Assembly: GCF_002094885.1 (NCBI RefSeq)
Contig: NZ_MSIT01000006.1
Location: 124,001 to 188,000, forward strand
DNA: 64,000 nt
DNA from: Salibaculum halophilum
GTDB taxonomy: Bacteria > Pseudomonadota > Alphaproteobacteria > Rhodobacterales > Rhodobacteraceae
Direction: 5' to 3'
The first letter of the stretch is position 1. Each line of letters starts with the position of its first letter. Positions 14,116 through 22,572 of this stretch are shown one piece after another. Under the pieces are notes generated by a model, which saw only the letters and a program-made list of their open reading frames with translations, had not been told where the DNA came from and did not search any database. The position numbers and the translations under genes were made by a program.

Positions 14116-14923
14116 TGGCCAGCTCCCGGCTGCGATCCGCCGCCGCCCCGACCGCCCGCCGCAGAAGCGGCGGGAACCCGCCCGTGTCGTCCATCAGGAC
14201 CTGCAGAGCGGCCTGCGTCGTGCCGCCCGGCGAGGTGACGTTGGCGCGCAGCTGGCCGGGGTCTGCTTCGGCCGTCTCGGCCAGCTGCCCGGCCCCGGCA
14301 ACCGTGGCCCGGGCCAGCCGCAGCGCGAGGTCGCGGGGCAGCCCCTCGGCCGTGCCCGCCGCCGCCAGCGTCTCGATCAGGTGAAAGACGTACGCCGGGC
14401 CGGAGCCGCTGACGGCGGTGACCGCGTGCATCTGTTCTTCGTCGTCCAGCCGGACCACCTGGCCCACCGCGGACAGCAGCGCCTCGGCCAGGTCCATCCG
14501 GGCCGCGCCGACCCGGTCATTGCCGACGATGGCGGTGATCCCGCGCCCCGCCGCCGCGGGCGTGTTGGGCATGGCGCGGATCACCGGGGTGTCCGCGCCC
14601 AGTGCCGCCTCGAAGGCCGCGATCGGCGTGCCCGCGGCGACAGAGATGACCACGGTCGCCCCGTTGCCCAGCGCCTGCATCGCGGGAAGGGCCTCACCCA
14701 TCATCTGCGGCTTCACGGCCACCAGCGCGACAGCCGGGTCCGCGGGCAGGTCCGTGTTCAGGTTCACGCCCTGCGATTGCACCCACTTCGACGGGTCAGG
14801 GTCGATCACCCAGACCGCGTCAGCGGGCACGCCCCGGTCGAACCAGCCCGCCAGCATGGCCGATCCCATCTTGCCACAGCCCAGCAGGACCATGCCCCGG
14901 CGTTCGATTTCCGTCATGTCCAT
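14105..14923 (-). CDS. proC: Pyrroline-5-carboxylate reductase
   Basis: 272 residues. It performs the last step of proline synthesis, reducing 1-pyrroline-5-carboxylate with NAD(P)H. The N-terminal Rossmann fold starts VLLGCGKMGSAMLAG (about residues 12-26); the C-terminal dimer domain carries GSGPAYVF and the signature ending LRANVTSPGGTTQAAL. It overlaps csaA by 11 bases and follows the YbjN gene after 85 bases. MDMTEIERRG is a natural start, preceded by GGGAGGGTTTC. Confidence 0.97.
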   Translation of the reverse strand: MDMTEIERRGMVLLGCGKMGSAMLAGWFDRGVPADAVWVIDPDPSKWVQSQGVNLNTDLPADPAVALVAVKPQMMGEALPAMQALGNGATVVISVAAGTPIAAFEAALGADTPVIRAMPNTPAAAGRGITAIVGNDRVGAARMDLAEALLSAVGQVVRLDDEEQMHAVTAVSGSGPAYVFHLIETLAAAGTAEGLPRDLALRLARATVAGAGQLAETAEADPGQLRANVTSPGGTTQAALQVLMDDTGGFPPLLRRAVGAAADRSRELANGG

Positions 14924-15008
14924 GAAACCCTCCCTGACTGGGCCCGAGTGTTAGGGACAGCCTCGCGGGGGTTCAAGGCCGGGCCGGCACTGGCCCGGCA
15001 ACCCGGCA

Positions 15009-15512
15009 TCAGGCGGTGCCATAGGTCTCGCCGATGGCAACCTGGACGGACTCCGCGGGGGTGCGCTCGGCCCAGGTGACAAGCTGAAAGGCCGGGTAAT
15101 AGCGTTCCGCGCTCAGCACGGCGGCCGAGATCATGGTGTCGATCTGCTCGGGGCTGGCGATCTGGTCGCCGGCCAGAACCAGGCCGTAGCGATAGACCAT
15201 CAGCGTCTGCTCGGCCCAGTAGGTGAAGGCCCCGGCCCAGCACATGTCGTTGACCCTGTTGAGCGCCTCGTAGAGCGCGGGCACACGATGCTCGGGCGGT
15301 TCCATCTCGAAGGTGCAGATCAGCCGCAGCGTCTGGTCACAGACCGACCAGGCCAGCGTGATCGAATAGGTCCGCCACTGCCCTTCGACCGCCATGGCGA
15401 TCTGGTCATCGGCGATCCGGTCAAACTCCCAATCGTGATGCGCGGCGATATGCTCGACCAGGTCGATGGGATGAATCTCGGCGGAATCGGGGAACTGCTC
15501 AGTCAGTGCCAT
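15009..15512 (-). CDS. YbjN domain-containing protein
   Basis: 167 residues. The DWEFDRIADDQIAMAVEGQW segment and the RVPALYEALNRVNDMCWAGAF segment match the YbjN fold, which resembles type III secretion chaperone-like proteins. Its function in Alphaproteobacteria is unknown; E. coli YbjN is implicated in motility and stress regulation. The start is firm: AGGAGG lies just before the ATG at 15512. It heads the proC-csaA-dehydrogenase run and has an inverted repeat about 80 bases upstream. Confidence 0.88.
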   Translation of the reverse strand: MALTEQFPDSAEIHPIDLVEHIAAHHDWEFDRIADDQIAMAVEGQWRTYSITLAWSVCDQTLRLICTFEMEPPEHRVPALYEALNRVNDMCWAGAFTYWAEQTLMVYRYGLVLAGDQIASPEQIDTMISAAVLSAERYYPAFQLVTWAERTPAESVQVAIGETYGTA

Positions 15513-15592
15513 GTGGCCTCCTGTCCTGCTAGCGGCGGGAGCCTGCGAAGCCCCCAACGCTAGCTGCCTGCTCTAGGGACAGCGGTCTTTTG

Positions 15593-15614
15593 CCATATCC
15601 CTCACAAGATATGG
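15593..15614. repeat. Inverted repeat upstream of the YbjN gene
   Basis: CCATATC and GATATGG form a perfect seven-base inverted repeat separated by eight bases, 81 bases before the YbjN start. It is AT-rich for this genome and sits where a promoter or operator would be expected. Whether a protein binds it cannot be told from sequence. Confidence 0.4.
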
Positions 15615-15661
15615 TGGGCCGCGGCGGGCCATTCTGTAAAGCACTTTCTTGGGGATAACCG

Positions 15662-15684
15662 AAAAGGCCCGTCGAAACGGGCCT
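15662..15684 (-). terminator. Rho-independent terminator after ubiK
   Basis: Read on the minus strand, AAGGCCCGT and ACGGGCCTT pair around a TTCG tetraloop and are followed by a short T-run (TTTT including stem bases). It lies about 100 bases beyond the annotated ubiK stop and about 35 bases beyond a second TGA that closes an alternative frame of ubiK. Confidence 0.85.
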
Positions 15685-15781
15685 TGGATCAACACGGTCG
15701 CGTGATGTTCGCGCGATTCAGGCGGCCCGCGCCTTGGCAGCGGCGCCGGTCACGTCGGGTTTGCCCGCCGCCTTCCCGCGG

Positions 15782-16027
15782 CTACCCGGCCCCGCCTTCC
15801 AGCGTTTCGATCCGGGCCTTGAGGGCCTCGTTCTCCTCGCGGGCCTTCTGGGCCATGGTGCGGACGGCCTCGAATTCCTCGCGCGTGACAAGGTCGCGGT
15901 CGGCCAGCCAGCGGTCGACCATGGAGTTCATCGCCGTCTGCGCCTCGTCCTTGGCGCCTTGGGCCACGCCCATGGCGTTGGTCATGAGTTGCGAAAAATC
16001 ATCAAGCACCTTGTTGCGGGTCTGCAT
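15782..16027 (-). CDS. ubiK: UbiK-family accessory factor (BMFP domain)
   Basis: 81 residues, mostly helical. Residues 1-40 ([20 protein letters not shown]) and the C-terminal coiled coil ([20 protein letters not shown]) match the BMFP/YqiC family; in Enterobacteria the member UbiK assists the ubiquinone biosynthesis complex under aerobic conditions. The annotated frame ends at a TAG right after LEGGAG. A shifted frame stays open for a Lys/Ala-rich tail to a TGA at 15718-15720, just before the terminator, so a frameshift or an unusual C-terminus is possible. It is divergent from lgt. Confidence 0.88.
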   Translation of the reverse strand: MQTRNKVLDDFSQLMTNAMGVAQGAKDEAQTAMNSMVDRWLADRDLVTREEFEAVRTMAQKAREENEALKARIETLEGGAG

Positions 16028-16130
16028 GTCAGCCTCCGGTCAAATCCTTTGCGTATATGGGCGGCGCCGGTCGGCTTGGCAACCCTGCCGCCGGCTTGAC
16101 TTCACCGGTTCCGCGCCCCAAGCACCGCTC

Positions 16131-17030
16131 ATGACCTCCGGCATTCCCTTTCCCGACATCAGCCCCGTGATCGTCTCGATCGAGCTGTTCGGTGCCAGTT
16201 TCGCCCTGCGCTGGTATGCCATGGCCTATATCGTCGGCATCCTGCTGGGCTGGCGGCTGGCGGTGATGGCGGTGGCCCGGCCGCGGCTCTGGCCCGGCGA
16301 CACCGCACCGATGAGCCGCGCCCAGGTCGAGGACCTTCTGACCGCGATCATCCTCGGGGTCATCATTGGCGGGCGGCTGGGTTATGTACTGTTCTACCGG
16401 CCCGGCTACTACATGCAGAACCCGCTGGAAATCCCGATGCTCTGGCAGGGGGGCATGGCCTTTCACGGCGGGTTCCTGGGCGTCATCGCCGCGGTCTGGC
16501 TGGTGGCGCGCAGGGCCGGCCTGCGGCTGGGCGATATCGCCAACCTCGTGGCGCTGGCCGCGCCGCCGGCCATCTTCCTGGTGCGCATCGCCAATTTCAT
16601 CAATGCCGAGCTATGGGGCCGGCCCACCGACCTGCCCTGGGGCGTGATCTTTCCCGGTGCGGCCGCGCAGAACTGCCCGGGTGTCGCGGGGCTATGCGCG
16701 CGCCACCCCAGCCAGCTTTACGAGGCGGGGCTGGAGGGACTGCTTCTGGGCCTGCTGCTGCTCTGGCTGGCCTTCGCGCGGGACTGGCTGAAACGGCGCT
16801 GGGCGCTGGCGGGCATGTTCTTTGCGGGCTACGGCGCGGCGCGCTTCCTCGTGGAGTTCGTGCGCCAGCCAGATGCGCAGTTCGTGGGCCCCGACAACCC
16901 GGTCGGGCTGGCCCTGCATATCGACGGCGTCGGCCTGACCATGGGCCAGGCGCTGTCGCTGCCGATGATCGTGGTGGGCGTGGCGGTCATCCTTCGGGCG
17001 CAGCGCGGCACGCCGCGGTCGACGGCATGA
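16131..17030 (+). CDS. lgt: Phosphatidylglycerol--prolipoprotein diacylglyceryl transferase
   Basis: 299 residues, about seven membrane helices. It adds diacylglycerol to the lipobox cysteine of prolipoproteins in the inner membrane. Seen: [15 protein letters not shown], the essential-histidine region [11 protein letters not shown], the Lgt signature [15 protein letters not shown] (the usual Gly is Ala here), and [13 protein letters not shown] near the C-terminus. The ATG at 16131 yields [10 protein letters not shown], matching family starts. The stop overlaps the next ATG in an ATGA junction. Confidence 0.97.
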   Translation: MTSGIPFPDISPVIVSIELFGASFALRWYAMAYIVGILLGWRLAVMAVARPRLWPGDTAPMSRAQVEDLLTAIILGVIIGGRLGYVLFYRPGYYMQNPLEIPMLWQGGMAFHGGFLGVIAAVWLVARRAGLRLGDIANLVALAAPPAIFLVRIANFINAELWGRPTDLPWGVIFPGAAAQNCPGVAGLCARHPSQLYEAGLEGLLLGLLLLWLAFARDWLKRRWALAGMFFAGYGAARFLVEFVRQPDAQFVGPDNPVGLALHIDGVGLTMGQALSLPMIVVGVAVILRAQRGTPRSTA

Positions 17031-18085
17031 CGCCGCTGGCCGAGCTTATGGCGCGCCGGATCGCGGCGACCGGACCGATGCCGCTGTCCGACTACATGGC
17101 CGAGTGCCTGCTGCACCCCGACCACGGCTATTACAGTACCCGCAACCCGCTGGGCCGGACGGGCGATTTCATCACCGCCCCCGAGGTCAGCCAGATGTTC
17201 GGCGAACTGATCGGCCTGGCGCTGGCGCAGGCCTGGCTGGACCAGGGCGCGCCGGGGTCTTTCACGCTGGCCGAGCTTGGCCCGGGCCGCGGCACCCTGA
17301 TGGCCGATGCCCTGCGCGCCACGGCTGGCGTTCCGGGCTTTCACGCGGCCGCGCAGGTGACGCTGGTCGAGGCGTCGGCCCCGCTGCGCGCGGCGCAGGC
17401 CGAGCGTCTGCCGCAGGCGCGCCACCTCGACGGACTGGCGGAGCTGCCCGAGGCGCCGCTGTTCCTGGTGGCCAACGAGTTCTTCGATGCCTTGCCCATC
17501 CGCCAGTTCCAGCGCGACCCCGGCGGCTGGCGCGAGGTCATGGTGGGGCTGGAGGGCACGACGCTCTGCCGGGGCCTGTCCGACCCGGCGCCGCTCGCCG
17601 CGCTGGACCACCGGCTGGCGGACACCGCACCCGGCGACATCGTCGAGACCTGCCCTGCCCTGCCCGGGATCGCCGCCGAGATCGGCGACCGCATCGCCCG
17701 GCACGGTGGCGCGGCCCTGATCGTGGATTACGGCGACTGGCGCGCGCTGGGCGATACCTTTCAGGCGGTACAGGACCACACGCCCGACGACCCGCTTGCC
17801 GCGCCGGGTCTGGCCGACCTGACCGCGCATGTGGATTTCGAGGCGCTGGCCCGGGCCGCCGCTCCGGCCGCCCACACGCGGCTGACCCCGCAGGGCGTCT
17901 TTCTCGAACGGCTGGGGATCACCGACCGCGCCCGCACCCTCGCGCGCGGGCTGGAGGGTGCGGCGCTGGACAGCCATGTCGCCGCCCACCGCAGGTTGAC
18001 GCACCCCGACGAAATGGGTCACCTCTTCAAGGTGCTGGGGCTGTTCCCTGAAAGTCACCCGCCCCCGCCCGGACTGGAGACATGA
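17027..18085 (+). CDS. MidA/NDUFAF7-family SAM-dependent methyltransferase
   Basis: 352 residues. The segment [21 protein letters not shown] and the [15 protein letters not shown]-binding loop (about residues 77-88) identify the family whose mitochondrial member NDUFAF7 dimethylates an arginine of complex I subunit NDUFS2. A bacterial role in NADH dehydrogenase assembly is inference. [16 protein letters not shown] is also characteristic. The gene is coupled to lgt and to pgeF by ATGA overlaps on both sides, a typical Rhodobacterales order. Confidence 0.93.
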   Translation: MTPLAELMARRIAATGPMPLSDYMAECLLHPDHGYYSTRNPLGRTGDFITAPEVSQMFGELIGLALAQAWLDQGAPGSFTLAELGPGRGTLMADALRATAGVPGFHAAAQVTLVEASAPLRAAQAERLPQARHLDGLAELPEAPLFLVANEFFDALPIRQFQRDPGGWREVMVGLEGTTLCRGLSDPAPLAALDHRLADTAPGDIVETCPALPGIAAEIGDRIARHGGAALIVDYGDWRALGDTFQAVQDHTPDDPLAAPGLADLTAHVDFEALARAAAPAAHTRLTPQGVFLERLGITDRARTLARGLEGAALDSHVAAHRRLTHPDEMGHLFKVLGLFPESHPPPPGLET

Positions 18086-18837
18086 CGCTCGAGATCATCA
18101 CCGCGCCCGGCCTCGCGCCGCTCGGACACGGGTTCTTCACCCGCCGGGGCGGGGCGTCGTCGGGGGTCTTCGCGGGGCTGAATTGCGGCTACGGCAGTTC
18201 CGACCAGCACGAGGCGGTGACGATCAACCGCACCCGCGCCGCCGAGGCGCTGGGCGTCGCGCCCGAGGCGCTCCTGGGCGTGCACCAGGTGCATTCGGCC
18301 CGGGCGATCACGGTGACCGAGCCGGTCACCGGACCGGTCAGGGCGGATGCGCTGGTGACAGACCGGCCCGGGCTGGCGCTGTCGGTGCTGGCCGCCGATT
18401 GCCAGCCGGTGCTTTTCGCAGATCATCACGCCGAGGTGGTCGGCGCGGCGCATGCGGGCTGGCGCGGAACGCTTGACGGGGTGCTGGAGGCCACGCTGGA
18501 CGCGATGGAGGCGCTGGGCGCCGACCGTGGCGCGACCGTCGCCGTCGTCGGGCCTTGCATCAGCCAGGGCAACTACGAGGTGGGCCCCGAGGTCCTGGAC
18601 GATTTCCTGGCCGACGACCCCGAGACCGCCCGCTTCTTCGCCAATGGCACCGGCAACCGGTATCTCTTCGACCTGCCAGGCCTCGGGCTGCACCGGCTGC
18701 GCGCGGCCGGTATCGGCGAGGCAACCTGGACGCGTCACTGCACCTATGCCGACCCGGAGCGATTCTTCAGCTACCGCCGCAGCACCCACGCGAAAGAGGC
18801 CGACTACGGCCGGCTGATCAGCGCGATCCGCCTGTGA
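18082..18837 (+). CDS. pgeF: Peptidoglycan editing factor PgeF (YfiH/DUF152 family)
   Basis: 251 residues, CNF1/YfiH-like fold formerly annotated as polyphenol oxidase. It shows [11 protein letters not shown], the cysteine motif [21 protein letters not shown], and [12 protein letters not shown]; the conserved His and two Cys form the metal/active site. In E. coli the protein removes mis-incorporated L-Ser from peptidoglycan precursors by cleaving UDP-MurNAc-L-Ser. It is the third gene of the lgt-midA-pgeF chain, all with cell-envelope or membrane roles. Confidence 0.94.
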
Positions 18838-19107
18838 ATGCGGCAGGATGACGGCGGCCGCGCGCCATGGTCCCGCCGCAAATTCCGCGAAACAATCCCG
18901 GTAGACACCCTTGGATTGTCGCCGGATGCGCCGATTGTTCAAGGTTTGAAGGGCCCTGCGCCGATCGACCCCCGGCGTCGCCCCCTACCGGGAGTCACGG
19001 ACGCGCTGTCACCGGATTTTCCGCACCCGGTCAAACTGATGCCCCTTTGGTCGATCAAGTTCAGACCAGAGCAGACAGCATGCAACGACACTGACGAGGA
19101 CAGGATC

Positions 19108-19275
19108 ATGGCCATAAAGAAACGCTGGATGACGAGCATCATCGAAGAAGCCGACAAATGTACCACCCGCATGCCCTGGGAACGCGGGCTGCGCCGTGAG
19201 GCTTTCATCGCCAGTCGCAGGGCGGTCGAGTCCTTGCGCGACCGCGAGATCCCCACCCCGCGTCCTGCCGCCTAA
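19108..19275 (+). CDS. Small basic conserved protein
   Basis: 55 residues, basic, no membrane segment. The start [15 protein letters not shown] and the centre [17 protein letters not shown] resemble short proteins I associate with Rhodobacteraceae genomes (a K-R-W-M start and an M-P-W-x-R-G-x-R-R motif); no function is known to me. GAGGA lies seven bases before the ATG and a strong terminator follows 66 bases after the stop, so it looks like a monocistronic gene. Confidence 0.72.
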
Positions 19276-19341
19276 GTCCGGTTCAGCGCGATTCGTCCGC
19301 GCACGGGCCGGACCAGACCCGAATTGTGGCAACATCATCCA

Positions 19342-19369
19342 CGCCCGGCGAACAATCGCCGGGCGTTTT
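19342..19369 (+). terminator. Rho-independent terminator
   Basis: CGCCCGGCGA pairs perfectly with TCGCCGGGCG around an ACAA loop and is followed by TTTT. It ends the 55-residue protein gene. Confidence 0.88.
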
Positions 19370-19523
19370 CGGTATTGGGCACCGAACTGGCACCCAGTGG
19401 CGTGAAATGCACCAAATTCTTGACGCAACCGCGCTGAAGCGTCCAAATATTGTCAGGAACAACGCTCCTCAGATGTTGTCGGTGGGGGCCGACAGATGAT
19501 GTGACCAACCGCAAGGTGATCGC

Positions 19524-20321
19524 ATGACACGGACCCCGCTCACGGCTGCTGGCCTCGCAGCCGACCCGATACCCTCGCCGGCCCACTCGGGCCGGATCGC
19601 TCGACCAGACGGGCAACCTCGGCGCAGATCGCCTCTAATGCGCCGCTACGAGGTTGCCCATCTGCGTTCCGACGGGACGGTACAGGAGTTTCACCGCCTC
19701 GCCCCCGCCGTTCCCGCCTTCGAGGACGGGTTCGCCGCACTTGCGCGCGGGTGCCTGTTGCCCACCGATCGCGGCACCGTCGCCATCGAGGATATCCTGC
19801 CGGGCGACCGGGTCCGAACCGTCAACAATAGCTTTCAGACGGTACTCTGGCGCGGCTCGATCATGGTCGTGCCCGGCAAGACCCCGCAATCGAGCGCCGC
19901 CGGCCGGCTGATCCGGGTCTCGGCGGATGCGCTGGGGATCGGACGGCCTATGCCCGACCTCATGCTCGGGCCCGCGGCGCGGCTCCATCACCCGACCCCC
20001 GGCATCGCGCATATCACCGGGCATGACGCGGCCTTCGTCCCGATCACGGATTTCGTCGACGGCAATTCCGTTTTCGAGGTCACGCCGCCCGGCGCCGTCC
20101 CGGTCTACCAGCTGGGGTTCGCCGGACACGAACGCATCCTGGTCAACGGCGTTGAGCTGGACAGTCACAACCCCGGCAACCTGAGCGCGCTCGGGCTGCG
20201 CAGCGATATGCTGGACCTTTACCTGGACCTGTTTCCGCAGGTCGCGCGGCTCGAGGATTTCGGGCTGCTCATGCACCCGCGGCTGTCCCTGCGCGACATC
20301 GACCTTTTCGACGTCGCCTGA
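19524..20321 (+). CDS. Hint-domain (hedgehog/intein) protein
   Basis: 265 residues. After about 70 N-terminal residues comes a Hint module: the nucleophile-position Cys77 in ARGCLLPT, then VAIEDILPGDRVRT, the HHPTPG segment and the C-terminal block VYQLGFAGHERILVNGVELDSH. This is the Hint_2 arrangement frequent in Rhodobacterales, where such domains often sit at the end of large secreted calcium-binding proteins; here it is almost alone. I see no Asn-Cys splice junction, so splicing is unlikely; autocleavage is untested. AAGGTG precedes the ATG; an internal start at 19638 (MRRYEVAHLR) is also possible. Confidence 0.85.
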   Translation: MTRTPLTAAGLAADPIPSPAHSGRIARPDGQPRRRSPLMRRYEVAHLRSDGTVQEFHRLAPAVPAFEDGFAALARGCLLPTDRGTVAIEDILPGDRVRTVNNSFQTVLWRGSIMVVPGKTPQSSAAGRLIRVSADALGIGRPMPDLMLGPAARLHHPTPGIAHITGHDAAFVPITDFVDGNSVFEVTPPGAVPVYQLGFAGHERILVNGVELDSHNPGNLSALGLRSDMLDLYLDLFPQVARLEDFGLLMHPRLSLRDIDLFDVA

Positions 20322-20345
20322 CACCCGCACGGATCAGGGCGATCG

Positions 20346-20846
20346 TCAGGCTTCCCGGGCCAGGCGGGCCTCAAGCACCTCGAAAGGCACACCGGGGTCG
20401 TCCTTGGCGCCGCGGATGACCAGAGACGTCTTGACGCTCGCGACATTGGGCGCCGCTGTCAGATCCTCGGTCAGGAAGGTCTGAAAGGACCGCAGGTCGG
20501 GGGCCACGCACTTGAGGATGAAATCGACCTCGCCGTTGAGCATGTGGCATTCACGCACCAGCGGCCAGCCGGCGCATTTCTCCTCGAAGGCGGACAGGTC
20601 CTTCTCGGCCTGGCTGACCAGCCCGACCATGGCGAAGACCTGCACCTCGAATCCCAGCTCGCGCGCGTCGACCTTGGCGTGATAACCGCGGATGAAGCCC
20701 TGCTCCTCCAGCGTGCGCACCCGGCGCAGGCAGGGCGGCGCCGAGATTCCCACGCGCCGGGCCAGTTCGACATTGGTCATGCGACCGTCGGCCTGCAACT
20801 GGGCCAGGATCATGCGGTCGATCTCGTCGAGACGGGTGTTGGGCAT
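20346..20846 (-). CDS. Lrp/AsnC family transcriptional regulator
   Basis: 166 residues. The N-terminal winged helix-turn-helix (LDEIDRMILAQLQADGRMTN, then VELARRVGISAPPCLRRV) is followed by an RAM ligand-binding domain (GEVDFILKCVAPDL). Such proteins form octamers that sense amino acids or other small molecules. The ATG at 20846 gives MPNTRLDEIDR, the standard start. It is divergent from trxB across 177 bases that hold repeated ACGCAA motifs, so it probably regulates itself and perhaps trxB. Confidence 0.95.
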   Translation of the reverse strand: MPNTRLDEIDRMILAQLQADGRMTNVELARRVGISAPPCLRRVRTLEEQGFIRGYHAKVDARELGFEVQVFAMVGLVSQAEKDLSAFEEKCAGWPLVRECHMLNGEVDFILKCVAPDLRSFQTFLTEDLTAAPNVASVKTSLVIRGAKDDPGVPFEVLEARLAREA

Positions 20847-20884
20847 GGGCTGGCGGTCCTGTTGGGGCTGATTTGCCAGACCAT

Positions 20885-20929
20885 ACGCAAAAGAACCCCA
20901 AGACGCAATATTATTTCGCATAAACGCAA
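20885..20929. promoter_or_regulatory. Three ACGCAA repeats in the lrp-trxB intergenic region
   Basis: ACGCAA occurs at 20885, 20903 and 20924 in the same direction, with spacings of 18 and 21 bases, near two helical turns. The block is AT-rich for this genome and lies within 85 bases upstream of the Lrp-family start. Phased weak sites are typical of Lrp/AsnC autoregulation, so these are candidate operators; binding is inferred. Confidence 0.4.
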
Positions 20930-21023
20930 GATCGTTTCCCAGGATTTTTGCGGTGATCCGCCCCTTTCGCAAGATGCCCGGCCCGCTTATATCCCAACGC
21001 GTGTCACGTGAAGGGATAATATC

Positions 21024-22013
21024 ATGGCCGAGCAACGCCGCACGAAGGTTCTCATCATCGGGTCCGGGCCGGCCGGATACACCGCCGCCGTCTACGCAAG
21101 CCGTGCCATGCTGGACCCGATCCTCGTGCAGGGCATTGAGCCGGGCGGCCAGCTGACCACCACCACGGACGTGGAGAACTGGCCCGGCGAGACGGAAATC
21201 CAGGGCCCCGACCTCATGGTCAACATGGAGGCCCACGCCAAGGCGGTCGGCACCGAGATCGTCAGCGACATCATCACCCGCATAGATTTCGACGCGCGCC
21301 CCTTCGTCTGCCAGTCCGACAGCGGTACCGAGTATGTGGCCGACGCCATCATCCTGGCCACTGGCGCCCAGGCGAAATGGCTCGGCCTGCCCTCGGAAGA
21401 GAAGTTCAAGGGATTCGGCGTCTCGGCCTGCGCGACCTGCGACGGGTTCTTCTACCGCGGACAAGAGATCGCCGTGATCGGCGGCGGCAACACCGCCGTC
21501 GAAGAGGCGTTGTTTTTGACCAACTTCGCCAGCAAGGTGACGCTGGTTCATCGCCGCGACGAGCTGCGCGCCGAGAAGATCCTGCAGGATCGGCTCTTCA
21601 AGAATCCCAAGGTCGAGGTTCTGTGGGATCACCAGCTCGACGAGGTCTACGGCGCCGAAGACCCGCTGGGCGTCGAGGGTATCAAGGTGCGCAACGTCAA
21701 GACGGACGCGGTGACCGACCTGCCCGTCACCGGCGTGTTCGTGGCCATCGGGCACGCCCCGGCCAACGATCTGGTCAAGGACTCGCTCGAGACGCACATG
21801 GGCGGCTATGTCGTCACCAAGCCCGACAGCACCGAAACCAGCATACCGGGCATCTATGCCGCCGGTGACATCACCGACCACAAGTATCGCCAAGCCGTGA
21901 CCTCGGCCGGCATGGGCTGCATGGCCGCGCTCGAGGCCGAACGCTGGCTGGCCGAGCAGGAGGACGCGGGCGCCCCCGCCCCCGAGGTGGCCAACGAACC
22001 CGAAAGCGCCTGA
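21024..22013 (+). CDS. trxB: Thioredoxin-disulfide reductase
   Basis: 329 residues. A FAD enzyme that reduces thioredoxin with NADPH. Seen in order: FAD motif IGSGPAGYTAAVYASRA near residue 12, redox pair ACATCDGFFYRG (Cys-Ala-Thr-Cys, about residues 135-150), NADPH motif GGGNTAVEEALFL, and the C-terminal FAD motif YAAGDITDH. It has about 15 extra residues after the usual end. It is divergent from the Lrp-family gene and followed by three adjacent palindromes. Confidence 0.98.
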   Translation: MAEQRRTKVLIIGSGPAGYTAAVYASRAMLDPILVQGIEPGGQLTTTTDVENWPGETEIQGPDLMVNMEAHAKAVGTEIVSDIITRIDFDARPFVCQSDSGTEYVADAIILATGAQAKWLGLPSEEKFKGFGVSACATCDGFFYRGQEIAVIGGGNTAVEEALFLTNFASKVTLVHRRDELRAEKILQDRLFKNPKVEVLWDHQLDEVYGAEDPLGVEGIKVRNVKTDAVTDLPVTGVFVAIGHAPANDLVKDSLETHMGGYVVTKPDSTETSIPGIYAAGDITDHKYRQAVTSAGMGCMAALEAERWLAEQEDAGAPAPEVANEPESA

Positions 22014-22025
22014 CCCGGCGCGCCC

Positions 22026-22092
22026 AAGGCGCGTCGACGCGCCTTGCCCACGCGCTGCGCCCGCAGCGCGCCGCGGGCCGTCGACGGCCCGC
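22026..22092. repeat. Three adjacent perfect palindromes after trxB
   Basis: Three hairpins in 67 bases: 22026-22045 (AAGGCGCG, TCGA, CGCGCCTT), 22051-22070 (CGCGCTGCG, CC, CGCAGCGCG) and 22073-22092 (GCGGGCCG, TCGA, CGGCCCGC). They start 13 bases after the trxB stop; a T-rich stretch (TTTCGTTTTT) follows from about 22106. They could act as a compound terminator or protect the trxB mRNA 3' end. Confidence 0.7.
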
Positions 22093-22230
22093 CCCGGCCC
22101 GGACGTTTCGTTTTTGCAACAGGCCGGCCGGATGGCCGTCCATGGGTTTTCCGAGGCCACAAAACGTGCGATTTGTTCAGCCGTGAACAAACCTTGAGCC
22201 GCGCCCGTGATCGCCCCCAAGATACCGCCC

Positions 22231-22572
22231 ATGACAGACGAGGAAGACGCGCGCTTCCGGCTCCTGCGCCAGGTCGACCTGGCGCCGGACGCCACGCAGC
22301 GCGCGATGGCCGAGGCTGTCGGCATGTCCCTGGGGCGGCTCAACGCCCTGCTCAAGTCGGCAATCGACGCCGGGTTCATCACCACCAGCGATCACGCCGG
22401 CTCCGACCGGCGCAAGCGCGTCGCCTATGTGCTCACCCACAAGGGGGCCACGGAACAGGCGCGCCTGACCGATCGCTTCCTCGCCCGCAAATTCGCCGAA
22501 TACGACGCGCTTCACGCGGAACTCACCGGCACGACCAGCGGTCATTATCCGCCCAGACCCAGGACCACATTG
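22231..22572 (+). CDS. MarR_EPS-like winged-helix domain, in frame with sat/cysC
   Basis: 114 residues resembling the EPS-associated MarR-type regulators: EEDARFRLLRQVDLAPDATQ, the helix-turn-helix AMAEAVGMSLGRLNALLK, GFITTSDHAGSDRRKRVAYV for the wing, and ARLTDRFLARKFAEYDALHAE at the end. That family is normally a free-standing protein of about this size. Here no stop codon separates it from sat/cysC. A TGA in another frame overlaps the sat ATG (TGATG at 22571-22575), so a one-base shift would restore a coupled two-gene layout. The ATG at 22231 is preferred to a GTG at 22207; neither has a strong ribosome site. Confidence 0.7.
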
